Source: Clostridiales bacterium UBA4644 (GTDB lineage: Bacteria; Bacillota; Clostridia; Oscillospirales; Butyricicoccaceae). Taken from it: a stretch of 26,069 nucleotides of DNA. The position numbers and the translations under genes are program-made. Below, piece after piece: positions 7,840-18,800 of the stretch (positions are counted from its first letter, which is position 1; each line of letters opens with the position of its first letter). The notes beneath the pieces are model-generated. The model had not been told where the DNA came from. It ran no database searches and worked only from the letters and a program-made list of their open reading frames with translations. The stretch is from the NCBI GenBank assembly GCA_002405755.1, contig DHMK01000032.1:22317-48385 (forward strand). The letters are read 5' to 3'.

Positions 7840-9276
7840 TTAACCGGTTTTTTCAGATTTTTTTGCCGGCAGCGCAAGGGTGTGGCTGTTTGCCAGAATG
7901 GTTTTGCCGTTGCTGCGGAAGGCCAGCGCGGAGGAAACGATCACAGCGTTCTGCACATAGCGCTCCCCCGCCGCGTCATACAGCGCGTAGGTGGCGTGGA
8001 TCAGGTAGGGCTCGCCTGCATAGGTCCCCAGATACATGGTCTGGTGGCCGGAAAGGACCACCAGCGTCCCGGGCTGCAGCGCCGCCAGCGCAGCGGCCTT
8101 TTCCTCCTCCGTCAGGCCGGAAAGGGCGATCCCGCCGGGGATCCGGCTCTGGCTGCCGCTGTTGCGGGGCAGGCGAAGCCCCAGCGTCAGATAAACATCC
8201 TGACAGAAGCTGGAGCAGTCCCAATCACCGAACATCCCGCCCCAGCCATAGCGCTGGCCCAGCAGACGGAAGGCCTGCCGCAGAAGGTTTTCGCCGGTAT
8301 AGGGCAGACAGCCCTCCTTGGCGTCTCCGTTTTTGGGGATGCGGACCCGGGCCAGCTGCAGGTTTCCTTCGGTGTCGGCCAACGGCACCTGCACTACCCA
8401 GCAGTTCCCGGTGACGGCATTGTCTGCCAGCGCCACCTCCCGCTCCAGCGGCAGACGGGTGCCCATCTCCGGGGAAAGCGCTGCCAGCTCCGGCAGGGCG
8501 GCGCTGCCCGCCAGGGAGAGACGCGGCGCGGTGACGATCAGAAAATCCTCCTCCAGCCGCTGCCGCAGGCTGTCCCAGCGCTCCCGGCTGCACAGCGCGC
8601 CGTCCGCCGCCTGCAGCCAGGCGGCATAATCCCGGGTGCGGACAAAGTACCACTGTCCGTCTGCCGAGGTGTGCAGCAGCACAAAGGGCTCCCAGAGCTT
8701 GGCCCGGGTCTCCACCGCCTGGTCGAACTCCGCATCGTCCGGCTCCAGATACAGCGGCAGCCCGGAGGGATACCGGCGCAGCAGCGTGCTGCGCGTCACG
8801 AAGCCATACTGCGGCGCATGGGAAACAAAGCCCTCCAGGCCGGTGTTTTGCTCGATGGCACGGCGCTGCTCCGCCGTTATGAGCGTGCCACCGGTGTAAT
8901 ATCCCTCCCGGGGCGCGGCCCCGCCGGGCAGCAGCTCCTGCACCGCCGCCGCGGTGATCTCCTGTCCATAGCGGCTCAGGTCCTCCACATCCGTCCCCGG
9001 CGTTTGCGTCAGTCCCGCATTGTAGGCTGCGCATTCCTCCGCCGTCATGCGAAGCTGCCCGGCGGTCTCATCCAGCCCGATCCAAAACTCCGCCTGCTGC
9101 ATCTCCGGGCAGGCCCCGGTGATGGGATCCCGCGGGCCAAGGCTCGCTTCTGTCCCCTCCGGCTGCTCCGAAGGCCGGTTTTCCTGCTGCGGCAGCTCCG
9201 CCGGCGCGGAAGCGGCGCAGGCGGATAAGCCCAAAATCATCGCGGCGCACACGGCGCCCGCCAAAAATCGTTTCAT
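7840..9276 (-). CDS. Lipoprotein with SH3 domains and NlpC/P60 (C40) peptidase
   Basis: A 478-aa exported cell-wall hydrolase. The start MKRFLAGAVCAAMILGLSAC is a lipoprotein signal peptide with lipobox LSAC; AGGAGGG precedes it. Residues about 50-150 resemble the N-terminal stabilising domain of SH3-containing NlpC/P60 enzymes, followed by two SH3b-like domains (about 150-320). The peptidase domain has the catalytic Cys C354 in WDCSSF, His H411 in LSGHQTMYLG and H427 in LIHATY. Such enzymes cleave the gamma-D-glutamyl bond to the diamino acid in stem peptides, often recycling muropeptides. The frame extends upstream to 9387 but the signal peptide and the promoter at 9298 exclude that start. 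Confidence 0.92.
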   Translation of the reverse strand: MKRFLAGAVCAAMILGLSACAASAPAELPQQENRPSEQPEGTEASLGPRDPITGACPEMQQAEFWIGLDETAGQLRMTAEECAAYNAGLTQTPGTDVEDLSRYGQEITAAAVQELLPGGAAPREGYYTGGTLITAEQRRAIEQNTGLEGFVSHAPQYGFVTRSTLLRRYPSGLPLYLEPDDAEFDQAVETRAKLWEPFVLLHTSADGQWYFVRTRDYAAWLQAADGALCSRERWDSLRQRLEEDFLIVTAPRLSLAGSAALPELAALSPEMGTRLPLEREVALADNAVTGNCWVVQVPLADTEGNLQLARVRIPKNGDAKEGCLPYTGENLLRQAFRLLGQRYGWGGMFGDWDCSSFCQDVYLTLGLRLPRNSGSQSRIPGGIALSGLTEEEKAAALAALQPGTLVVLSGHQTMYLGTYAGEPYLIHATYALYDAAGERYVQNAVIVSSALAFRSNGKTILANSHTLALPAKKSEKTG

Positions 9277-9297
9277 CGGCTCCCTCCTTTTGCCCTT

Positions 9298-9326
9298 ATC
9301 ATAAGAGTCCGGACCTGGGCTGTCAA
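9298..9326 (-). promoter_or_regulatory. Promoter of the NlpC/P60 lipoprotein gene
   Basis: TTGACA (9321-9326), 17 bp, TATGAT (9298-9303) on the - strand. Predicted start near 9291 leaves a 15-nt leader carrying AGGAGG before the ATG at 9276. Confidence 0.85.
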
Positions 9327-9374
9327 CGGGAAAAAGCTGCGGACAAATTTTTTTGAAAAAATGCAAAAAAAGGC

Positions 9375-9403
9375 TTGTGTTTTGCAAAAGAATCCGTTAT
9401 AAT
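9375..9403 (+). promoter_or_regulatory. Promoter of the tRNA operon
   Basis: TTGTGT (9375-9380), 17 bp, TATAAT (9398-9403); predicted start near 9410, about 25 nt before the first tRNA. It is divergent from the lipoprotein promoter. Confidence 0.8.
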
Positions 9404-9434
9404 AGAAAAGCCGTCAGAAATGCGGTACCAATGA

Positions 9435-9511
9435 GGGCCTTTAGCTCAGTTGGTCAGAGCGGCCGGCTCATAACCGGCTGGTCCCGGGTTCAAGTCCCTG
9501 AAGGCCCACCA
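9435..9511 (+). tRNA. tRNA with CAU anticodon, probably tRNA-Ile2 (lysidine type), CCA encoded
   Basis: The cloverleaf is complete: acceptor GGGCCTT/AAGGCCC, D-arm stem GCTC/GAGC, anticodon stem GCCGG/CCGGC with loop CTCATAA, T loop TTCAAGT, and genomic CCA. The anticodon CAT fits Met or Ile2. An initiator is excluded because the three G-C pairs next to the anticodon loop are absent. C4-G69 and C5-G68 in the acceptor are the pairs known to favour TilS lysidine synthetase, so Ile2 is preferred over elongator Met. The T stem (CCGGG/CCCTG) has one mismatch, C50 with U64. Confidence 0.85.
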
Positions 9512-9563
9512 ACCTTTCGGGCGCGGCCCAAACTGAATATCGACCTTCCTGGATCAATGACTT

Positions 9564-9655
9564 GGAGAAGTCGCGTAGTTGGTCGAGCGCGCGCGACTGG
9601 AAATCGCGTAGGCCCCAAAAGGGTCTCGAGAGTTCGAATCTCTCCTTCTCCGCCA
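9564..9655 (+). tRNA. tRNA-Ser(GGA), CCA encoded
   Basis: Acceptor GGAGAAG/CTTCTCC, anticodon stem CGCGA/TCGCG with loop CTGGAAA (anticodon GGA), a long variable arm typical of serine tRNAs (GGCCC/GGGTC), T loop TTCGAAT and genomic CCA. It follows the CAU tRNA by 52 bp in one transcript. The 3' half of a tRNA-Ser is a common prophage attachment target, relevant because phage late genes end just beyond it. Confidence 0.95.
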
Positions 9656-9660
9656 AACGC

Positions 9661-9710
9661 AAACCCTTGAAAATGCTGGCAAACGCAGTGTTTTCAAGGG
9701 TTTGTTGCTT
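9661..9710 (+). terminator. Terminator of the tRNA operon
   Basis: A perfect 13-bp inverted repeat, AAACCCTTGAAAA (9661-9673) with 9691-9703, 17-nt loop, followed by GTTGCTTTTTG, begins 5 bp after the tRNA-Ser CCA. Confidence 0.85.
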
Positions 9711-9717
9711 TTTGCAT

Positions 9718-9830
9718 GATGGCGCGTAATGGCGAAAAATGGCCTGTAAATCATGTAAAAATCCTGTAGTGATTTGTTCCTTTATTTTACATTTTTCCAT
9801 TTTGCCCTTAATTCGCATATATGCGCCATC
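9718..9830. repeat. Nested inverted repeats at the tRNA-Ser / phage junction
   Basis: Three inverted pairs share nearly one centre (about 9772): GATGGCGC 9718-9725 with 9823-9830, AAAATGG 9736-9742 with 9797-9803, and ATGTAAAA 9753-9760 with 9785-9792. The segment is AT-rich compared with both sides and has no gene. It may be part of an attachment region or a large hairpin; the sequence alone does not decide. Confidence 0.5.
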
Positions 9831-9850
9831 TGCATGTTCTCTATACAAAG

Positions 9851-9881
9851 CATCCGCCGCCGGTTTTCCCGGCGGCGGATG
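9851..9881 (-). terminator. Hairpin terminator after the giant phage gene
   Basis: A perfect 13-bp GC-rich stem (9851-9863 with 9869-9881) begins 5 bp after the stop codon of the 3387-aa gene. On the - strand it is followed by GCTTTG, a poor T tract; on the + strand by TTCTTTT. It probably ends the late transcript and may also block host read-through. Confidence 0.7.
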
Positions 9882-9886
9882 TTCTT

Positions 9887-12800
9887 TTATCCCCTCGGCA
9901 GTACCAGCCCGCCGGTGCCATCCGGCAGAAGGATGCCGCCGCTCACAGGCTCCGCATTCAGCGCGTCATAGACCTTTCGGCCCACGCTGGTGCTGTAAGG
10001 ATTCTTGTTGGGCTTCCAGCTCCTGTTCGCCAGCTGCCACAGTACCGCCTGCTGCGTCACCGTCAGGCTCCGTCCGCCGCCGGCTCCCGGCAGCACGATA
10101 CCGATCCCGCCGCCCATGGAATCAATGGCCGCTTCCACTTCCTTCTGGTTAAAGGTCCCGTTGCCGTCGGCGTCATACTGCGGCAGCAGCTCCCGGAAGG
10201 TCACATACGCTTCCGGCGTCACGCCGTAGCTGTATCCCGTCTGCAGCTTGCTGTATTCGCTCTCCTGCATCAGCTCCCCAAGCGCCGCCAGCTGCTCGTC
10301 CTCGCGAAGCTCTGCGTCAATGACCGCGCGATACCGCTGCACATTGCTCACCGTCTTCTTCCCTTCCTCCGGCTCCAGTGCGTTCAGGGCGTCAGCCAGA
10401 GCATAGGCCGCGTCATCGTCCAGTCCCGCCGAAACGAAGCTGTCATACCGCGCCGCCTCCGCCGGGATCTGACTGAAATACCGGAAGCAATCTCGCACGG
10501 TCTCCGCCTGCTCTGCAGTCAGATCCAGACTGTTCACCCAGCGGGAAAACGCCATCGCCTTTTCCGCGGCTCCGCTGTAGCTTTCGTTGATGTCCGCATA
10601 TTCGCTTTGCGCCTGCAGGAAGGCATCAAAATCCAGCCCTGCCTGCCGGAAGGCGAGGATATCATCCTCCCGGCTGGTGGTGTAGCTTCCGTCCTCCTGC
10701 TTGGTGCCCGTAACATAGCGATAAACCGTCTGCTTTTCCTCATCCGTGAGCGGCGCCTTCGCAATGGCCTCCCGCTTTGCGCCGGATGCGGCCGCGCCCT
10801 TTAGGCCGTTTGCGTCCTTGATGTCCAGCAGCATGTCCGTCACCGCGCCGGGATCCGCACCGTCCAGCGCATCCATCAGCTCCCGCTCCCGGTCGCTGGC
10901 CAGCAGCGCATAATAGGTGATGGCCTTGCCCTCGCCCGGCACATCAGACCGCCGAAGGATCTCCCGCTGCACGGCGTTCCGGCTCTGCTCATCCGTTTTT
11001 TCCGCGCCCCGCAGCTCCTGCAGCAGCGCAAAAGCATCCTCGCCTTGAATGCCGGCCTCCAGCATATCCTGATACGCCGCCGTTTGCTTTGCGCCCAGCG
11101 TATTGAAGTTATCCTCTACCCAGTCCTGCGCCGTGGGCAGACTGCTTTTTCCAAAAAGCATCATCCGCCCGGCGTTCAGGGCTGTCTCCCAGGGATCATC
11201 GGTAAAAACAGGATACTGAAGCTTTCTGCTGCCGTCGGCGTCCACCGTATAGCTGCCGCCCTCGATGAGCGCCTTTGCGGATTTCCAGAGCTTCTGCACC
11301 TGGTTTCCGCCAAAGGGCGGAAGGATATAGGCCAGCTTGTTCAGCTCATCCTGCACTTCCTTCCAGCGCCGTTTTCCACTCCAGCCCTCCTTCGTTGCCG
11401 CGTCCCAGAGCGCCGTAAGATCCGGGACGGCGCTGGCCGCCGGAATGCGTCCGCCATCGATGTCCGCGCCCAGCAGCGCAAGCCCGGAGGAAAACGGCAG
11501 TTCGCCCAAAGCATTCTGTGCCAGGTTCTTTCCCGCCTCACCCAGACTGGCCTTTTCCGTCCGGAAGCTGGGCAGCTCGCCCTGCGCCGCGCCCACGCCC
11601 AGCTCTACCAGGTTAGGCAGCGCATAGCCCGTAAGATCGCCCGCCGTGTCGTTCAGCAGCCCGATAGGATCCAGCGCCGGCCGCCGGCCAACGATATACT
11701 CATACACTTCGTTGAAGAGAAACGCGCCGATGAAGTATTTGAAAAGCGCCGCTGCCAGCGCGGCCAGGCCCTTGTCCCGATAGGCCCGGGGCAGATCCTT
11801 GAAGACCTCGCTGAACTGATTGTTGACCTCCAGCTGAAACTGCGTAAACGCCTTGAAGATCGGGTTTTTGGATTCAAACAGCGTGGGCATGGAACCCTTG
11901 CTGCGATCGGCCATGACCTTCCCGGCAAAGGCGTCCGCCTCGCTCATGGCTTCCGCTTCGCTCAGGCCCCGCCGGATGTTCTGGTCATAGCGCGCCCGCA
12001 CGATGCTGTCCGCAGTAAAGGTGTCGATATACTCCATGGGTTTCCCCAAAAAGCCGGATGCCTTTTGCGACCAGCTCTTTACGATGGGGTCGCTGCCCCT
12101 GCGGTTGGTGAGGAAGCTGCTCCGATCCGCAAAGCCATCGTCATTCCGATAAGCCTTCAGCGTGTCCCACATGCCCTTCAGCATGGAGGCTCTGCCGATC
12201 TGGCCCCGGGCCTGCGTCAACGGGATGAAGTTGGTCAGCGCCGAAGAAAGGTTACCCGCGATCATGTTCGCGCCCACGCGGGATTCCCAGTTCTTCAGGA
12301 AGCTGTAGACCCTCCGCCCCAGCGCAGCCTCTATACCCCGGTCGAACCGACTCTTCTTGTTGGCCAGAAGGTTGGTGTATTCGTCCAGCTCATTGACGAA
12401 GTTGGAAAGAACGAACCGGCCTTCCTTGTTGATCTCGTCGATCTTGCTCTGCTTCTCTTCCTCCGTCAGACGGTTATCCGCCCGGACGGCGTCCGTCTGC
12501 TTCCGCAGCCCCTCGTCGCCGGTGCGGTAGCGCATCTGCGTCGCCAGCGCCCGAAGCTTCTGGATGTTTTCCGTCTGGAAGATCACGCTGGCCGCGCCCT
12601 CGATGTATCGGTCAAAGCCCTCCACCGCGTCATAAGCCGTATTGAAGCCCAGGCGCTCCTGCGCATTGCCGAACCAGGTGATGCCCGGCTTGAAGTTATG
12701 CGTCAGGCCGTTGATGGAGGTAGGCAGCGCCGTCACCTGGGTGTCGATGCCCATTGCCCGGCCAAACTGGGAGAGGATGCCGTCTCCCCCGTCCCCCGGC

Positions 12801-15800
12801 TGAAAGTGCGGGAAGTACCCGCTGCGGTAGTTGATCGGCTCATAGCCGTTTCTTACGCGCACATCATTCAGCCGCTGGAACAGCTCGTCATAGATCCTCC
12901 GGAAGCTTTCCACGGCGCCGTTGATCTTCCCCCAGTCCAGGTTCGGGCTTCCCGCGCGCAGGTCCTGCACGACGCCGCGCCAGTCCTCCAGCGTCTTTCC
13001 GTCCCGCTCCGCCATGCGGCCCCTGCTGTTTTCCAGGATGCGGATGTTGTCCATGGCCTCGCCCAGCAGCTGCACCGCGTGCGCCTCGGAGACCTCATTG
13101 CCCGGCGATACCTTCCGGCTCAGCTCCAGCGCCCGCACCTTATCCCGGTATTCCGTTTTGAACCGCGTGGCGCTCGCCTCCGCGTCATGCACCGGCGTGA
13201 TATATTCCCGCACCAGCTCCTTCGCCAGCTTCCGATCCGGGACGATATCCTCAAAGTTCCGCTCCATGGTCTCTCTGGCATAGGCCAGGCCCGTGCGCTT
13301 ATCCTTCCAGTCGTTGGCCGTCTCCAGATACCGGTCCGCCGTCTCCAGCAGCGCCGCCCGCCGGCGCTTTTTATAGTCGGTCAGCAGCTTCACCAGCCGT
13401 TCATATTCCGCCGTGGCTTCATAAACAGCCCGGATGCCCTTCACATTATCCGTGTCCGGATCCAGATGCTGCAGCTCGATCTCGCCCCGCAGCAGCCGCC
13501 CCAGCTGGAGCTTGTCATGCTCGGTGAGCAGGTTTTTTGCCTTGGCTTTCTCCGATTCCCACCGGGCCTTTTTCAGCTGCTTGTAGGCCTCCGCCGCCTG
13601 CTCCGGGGTGATCGCAGCTTCTGCCGCTGCGCTGCTCTTTGCCTCGCGCTCGTCGGCGTAGCGCTTCACGGCGCGCAGCTCCTGAATGCTGTCGCTAATA
13701 GCCGCGTCAAAGTCGTTCTTCGCCCAGCGCTTGAACTCCGCCGCGTCCTGCCCGTAGTATTCATTCAGGGATTTCTCGGTCTTCTCGATGCTCTGCGCCA
13801 CCTCAAACATCCGCACCAGCTGATCCGCCGGGTGCGAGATATCCTCCGGAAACAGCGCCGGCGCCATGCTCCGCAGCTCCTCATAGGCAATATCCACCGG
13901 CGTCCCGCCTTGGTTCACGATCCGCAGCTGCCCGAAGGCGCTCTTCCGGAAGTCACCCCAGTCCGCAATGTCGTGCTTGTCTTCCTCCGATATGGTCACG
14001 GCCTGCGTGCGAAGGTGCTCTTTGATGTCCTTGTACTGCTGGTAAAACTCCTCGTCCACCACGATGCCCTTTTGATACGCCTGCTCAAACAGCTCCGTCG
14101 CCGTCTCCTCCGAAACGCGCCCGGTGCTCAGGTATTCCTCGCTGATCCTCTGCGCGATCTCCTGCAGGTATTCCCGCTGCGCAAAGCGCGGCACGCTCAG
14201 CGCACGGCCCACGCGCCCCACAAGGGCGTTTTCCGCCCGCTTCAGGTAGTCCTGTGCCTTCTTCGGCAGTGATGTGCGGATACTGTCCTTCTTTTCTTCC
14301 TCCTCCGCTGTCGGAAGCGTTGCCGCCAGCACATCGTCGCCCGTGTCCTCCTCCTCGGAGAGGGAATATCTGGTGTTGACATTTTCTTCAAAATCGCGTA
14401 CACTATCTGTAGATGCAACACTTGTGGTGTCGGCAAGAGAGCCGGAAACGGTCACTCCCCGGGACAGTTCTTGTGTTGTATCTTTATTTATGCCAGAAAA
14501 CTGAAATACGGTTCCATCCGGAAGCACGATTCGGTGTGCGTAATAGTGATTTCCGTTTCTGTTGATCACGACACCCATATTTCCGCGTACTCCGTTCAGT
14601 TCTACCGGGGCCGCAAAGGTAACTGTTTGCTTTTCGCGTTTCTTGTGGTTCGTGTGGTCTCCGATTTCGATACCTCTTTTAAGTACCTTTGGCAGCGCAG
14701 CCAGCGCCGCCTTTTCGGCCGGAGTATCGGCATAGCGAAGCCCTTTATCAAGATCCTTTTTCGTGAAGAGGATTTCCCCAAAGCCCTGTCTGTCAACCTT
14801 GTATCCGCTTGCTTTCAGCCGATCAGCCGCCCACTTCGCCGCCGCATCTTTGTTTGGCAGGTTTTCCGGGACCGTTTCCCGGGCAACGACTTCCATCTTG
14901 TTCAGCTCTTCGCGGCTTTGCTCGATCTGTTCCTTGATGCTGGCAGTCTCCGGATCGTAGTCAAAAGAACGGGTCCAGCCTGTGCCCTCCGCAAACACCG
15001 TGTTTTCGTCTGCCATCTTTGGCATAGTGGCGCGGCGCTCTTCGGCGGTCATGCGCCGTCTGGACGCCGCGTCCCGCGCCTCGATCTCGCCGGCAGTGTT
15101 TTCATACATTCGGCGATACTCCCCCCGCGCGTCCGTCATGCGGCGGCTCAGATCGAGCAGATCCCGGAACCACTGGTTGGGATACAGCGCTTCGTAAAGC
15201 GCATCCTGCTCAGCTTCCAGCCTTGCGTAGCGTCTGCCGTCCTCGCTGTTTTCGTCGGACAGGAACAGCCGGTCAAGCTCGCGCTCCAGCTCCATATAGC
15301 GGATATATCGGTTCTGATCATCGCGGGAAAGCCCGTTCAGTGTCCTGTCATACTCGCGCTGGAGCCGCTCCGTCACAAGGTCGCCGCTCGCATACTCCCG
15401 CCGTGCCCAGTATTCCGGACTTGCCCCGCTGGCAAAGCCCTCCACATCCTGAATGGCGTGCTGGATCTCATGCACCAGCGTGTCCTCCGGCGCGCCGCGA
15501 AGCTCCTCCGAGAGAACGATGGTATTGTCCCCGCTGCTGAAATACCCCCGTTCGCCATCCTCCAGATCTGCGAAGGCAAGGCGCACATCCTTCAGCTGCG
15601 GATAAGCTTCAAACAGCTCCGGCGCGTCCACCAGCTCTCCCAGCGTGGTGTAGTCAGAAAGATCCGCCCCGTCGCCGCGCAGCTGCATCCCGCTGTCATC
15701 GATCTCAAAGCGCCACTTTCCTTCCATGCCCAGATGCCAGCCGGTCGCCTTGCGGATGCTCTCCATGTCGGCCCCGGCCTTCTGCATTTCCTGCGCCTCC

Positions 15801-18800
15801 CGCAGCGTCTGCAGGTTCGCGTTCCTGGCGTTCTGCCCGGCGTAGCTGTACTTGCGCCCCTCCGATTTCCTGTTGACATCCTGCCCGGAAGTGGATATAC
15901 TATCAACAGGAGCATCCCCCCGCTGAGCGCCTCTCGTTTGAGAGGAAGAGCCGTTAATTTGGGGGATGCTTCTTTCTTGCATCTGCCCAATTTTACCGTT
16001 GACATCCTGCTCGGCGATATCCGAATAGCGCCGCAGATTCACCGGCGTCGGCGACTTGACATCGCCCTCGCTCTGTGATAAAATTGCGGCTGTAAGGTCA
16101 GCAGCGTATGCCACCGGCTCGGGATATTGTTTCCCGACATCTCGGAGTAACGCCGCTGCCTTTTTTTCGTCTCCGACGATTATTTTGCTGTCCCTCGCTC
16201 GCAAATCGAGCCAGTTTGCAAAATTCTCGCGTCCATAAATGCTTTTGATCTCGTAAGCGTCTGTGCCGTCTACACTGCTGTTTGGATTTATCGCAATCAG
16301 CAGCGGGGCGGTATTATTTTTTTCTGTTTTTACCGTAATGCCCGGAATGATCGAGATTCTACCGTCGCCCTGCACGATGAGCGCAGGCGACTTGATAAGC
16401 TCCGGCAGCTTGCGGATAACGCTTTCGCTGATTCCGTGCGCAGAATAGCTTGGGTTGTTGCCCGCGATTCTCGTTGACTTTTTCAGATTGCTTTTCAGCA
16501 TGAAGAAAGGCTTCTCGCCGATTCCGAGTGCACTCAGCGAGTTGTCGGCATCCGCTATATAAATGTCATCACTGCGTCCGACGGTCTTTGAATCACCGCT
16601 GTAAAATGCATCGATCTGCTTCTGGTACGGGATGTTTTTTGTGTTCTGAATGCTGTACCGCAGTCCGCTCAGCCCCTGCCGCAGATCCTCCTCCGAGTTA
16701 TAGGTCTGATCATAAACCGCCTCCGCCTCCGCGTCGGAGATCTCGCCGCTCGCCATCTGCTGCCGCAGGCGCTCCAGCCGCGGCTCCATGCCCTCCATTC
16801 CGGCGGCCTGGGTCTCTGCCTGCTGCCGCATCTCTGCGGTAAAGCTGCTCTGCGTCTCCTGCAGCGCGCTCCGGTAATAGCTCCTTGCCTTTGTCAAAAA
16901 GGCCCGCTCCTGTGCGCTGTCGCTGCCCAGCTTTGCCAGCAGCCGGTCGATGAAGTCCAGGATCCTCTGGCCCAGCGTCCGGTCCTGCCGCACCATCTCG
17001 CGGATGCTCTGCTCGTCCGTCAGCAGGTGCTTTTCCACATACTCCGCCACGATCTCCGCATCCACCTCAGAAGCCTTCAGCTCCTGCCCGTGCCTTGCAT
17101 AAAGCTCCGCCTTCCGCTGGCGCATGGCCTGCAGGTCCCCGCCGTCCTGCTGGATGCGCTGCAGCACCAGCCGCTGCAGCGTTCCGTAGCTCCCGCTTTT
17201 TTCGATGCTGTGGGTCAGCTCGTGGCTGATGATCTGCGCCGCCGGGTTCCGGCTCTGCGCATTGATATAGATCCTGCCGTCCTCCGGGTCAAAGTGTCCG
17301 TTCTCGAGACCGCCGGCGACGTCTGCCCCGGCGTCGAAGAATACCACCTCGCGCCCCACCGCGCTGCTGATGCGCAGCACCCGCGCGATGGTGTCCTCAT
17401 TCACGCCCGCAAGGATGCCCGTGCGCTCCGTTTCCGTCTGCGCCCTTGCCGCCCGCTGCCGACGGTCCGTCTGCTCCGCCGTGGGCAAAATGCCCGGCTG
17501 CGCCGTCTCCACGTTCTCTCTCAGCGGCGCGGTCGGGCGCTCCTGCTCCGCCATAGGCAGCATCACGCCGCCGGTCTGCTCCGCCGTGGGCAGCTCCGCT
17601 CCAAGGATCTGCTGCGGCTGGTCCTGTGCCGGCTGCGGCGCGGCCTGTTCCGTCTGCTCCAGCGCTCTGGTGGTCTCCGCATACAGCCTGCCGATCTCCG
17701 CATCCGTCAGCCGCTTGCCCTTCGCCTGCTTCTCCTTCAGCCTCTGCCCCAGCTTGTAGGCCGCGCTGTTCTGGTCAAGCGCTTCTGCCTCCTCCAGGAT
17801 GCCGCGGGTCATCTCGTCGCCCAGCCTGCGCAGCTGGCTGCCGTCCTGCCGGTATTGCGCCTGGCTCCGCACCGCGCCGATCCCCGCGCCCGCCGTAGCC
17901 ATCGTCCCGCCGGACAGCGCGCCGCCCAGGAAGTCCAGCCCCATCTCCGCCGCCTGCTGCGCCACCGCAAGGCCAAAGGCCTCGCTCTCCGTCTTACCCT
18001 CCGCCATAAATGCGTCGATGGCCTGCCGCCATTCGCTCTTGTCCTTGGCAATGAGAACATCCGCAAACAGGTTGATGAAATCGCTGCCCACTTCCTCCGA
18101 GCCTTCGGTAAAGGCGTTCTTCAGGATGTATTTGACGGCTCCGTCTTCCCACTTCCCGTTCAGCAGCGCCTCAATGCTGAACTTCTCCGTGAACACCTCT
18201 GCCGCGCCCGCAATGGTGCCCAGGGTAAAGGCCTGCTTGTCCGTCAGTCCTCTGTCCTTGGCCGCGATGGTGGCGTCTGCCGCCGCGCCGGTGCCCATAA
18301 TCGCCAGGGAAAGATCACTGGCGACCCGAAACGCCTTTTCTCCCAGCACCGCGCCTCCGGCCATTGCGCCCGTGACAAGGCTGTTCATCAGAAAATCGCC
18401 CATGCTCATGCCCGTCTGATACAGGAAGCTGCCGGCCTTCCCCCATTTCCCGCTCTGCTCGATCGTCTCCGAGACCTGGCCGCGGATGGCGCTGTTAGCG
18501 TAGGAAAGGCGGTTGTAGGCCGCGTTCTGGTCGATGGCGCCCGTGCCCAGATAGTCCGCCGCCTGACCAAGGTAGCTCAGCCCCTTCAGGGGCGAGGTCA
18601 GGATGCTGAAGGCGCTGCTGCCCACCGGCGATCCCTTGGCGTATTCCTTCCAGGAGGCTTCCTCCTCCTGCCGCCGGCGGTAGTTCAGCTCCTTCGTCAG
18701 GTAGTCGATGTATTCATAGGCCGTCCTGTGCTCCGCATCCCCCCGGGCCGTGTCCTGCGCGTAAAGGTAGTTGAAAATGGCGATCTCGTCGTCCGTCATC

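Noticed and set aside
9435..9511. Initiator tRNA-Met reading of the CAU tRNA
   Set aside because: The anticodon stem lacks the three consecutive G-C pairs of initiators and the acceptor ends form a normal G1-C72 pair.
11045..14272. 1075-aa + strand open frame opposite the giant gene
   Set aside because: It mirrors GC-rich codons of the real gene, is full of Arg, Leu and Pro, shows no family motif, and has no ribosome site.
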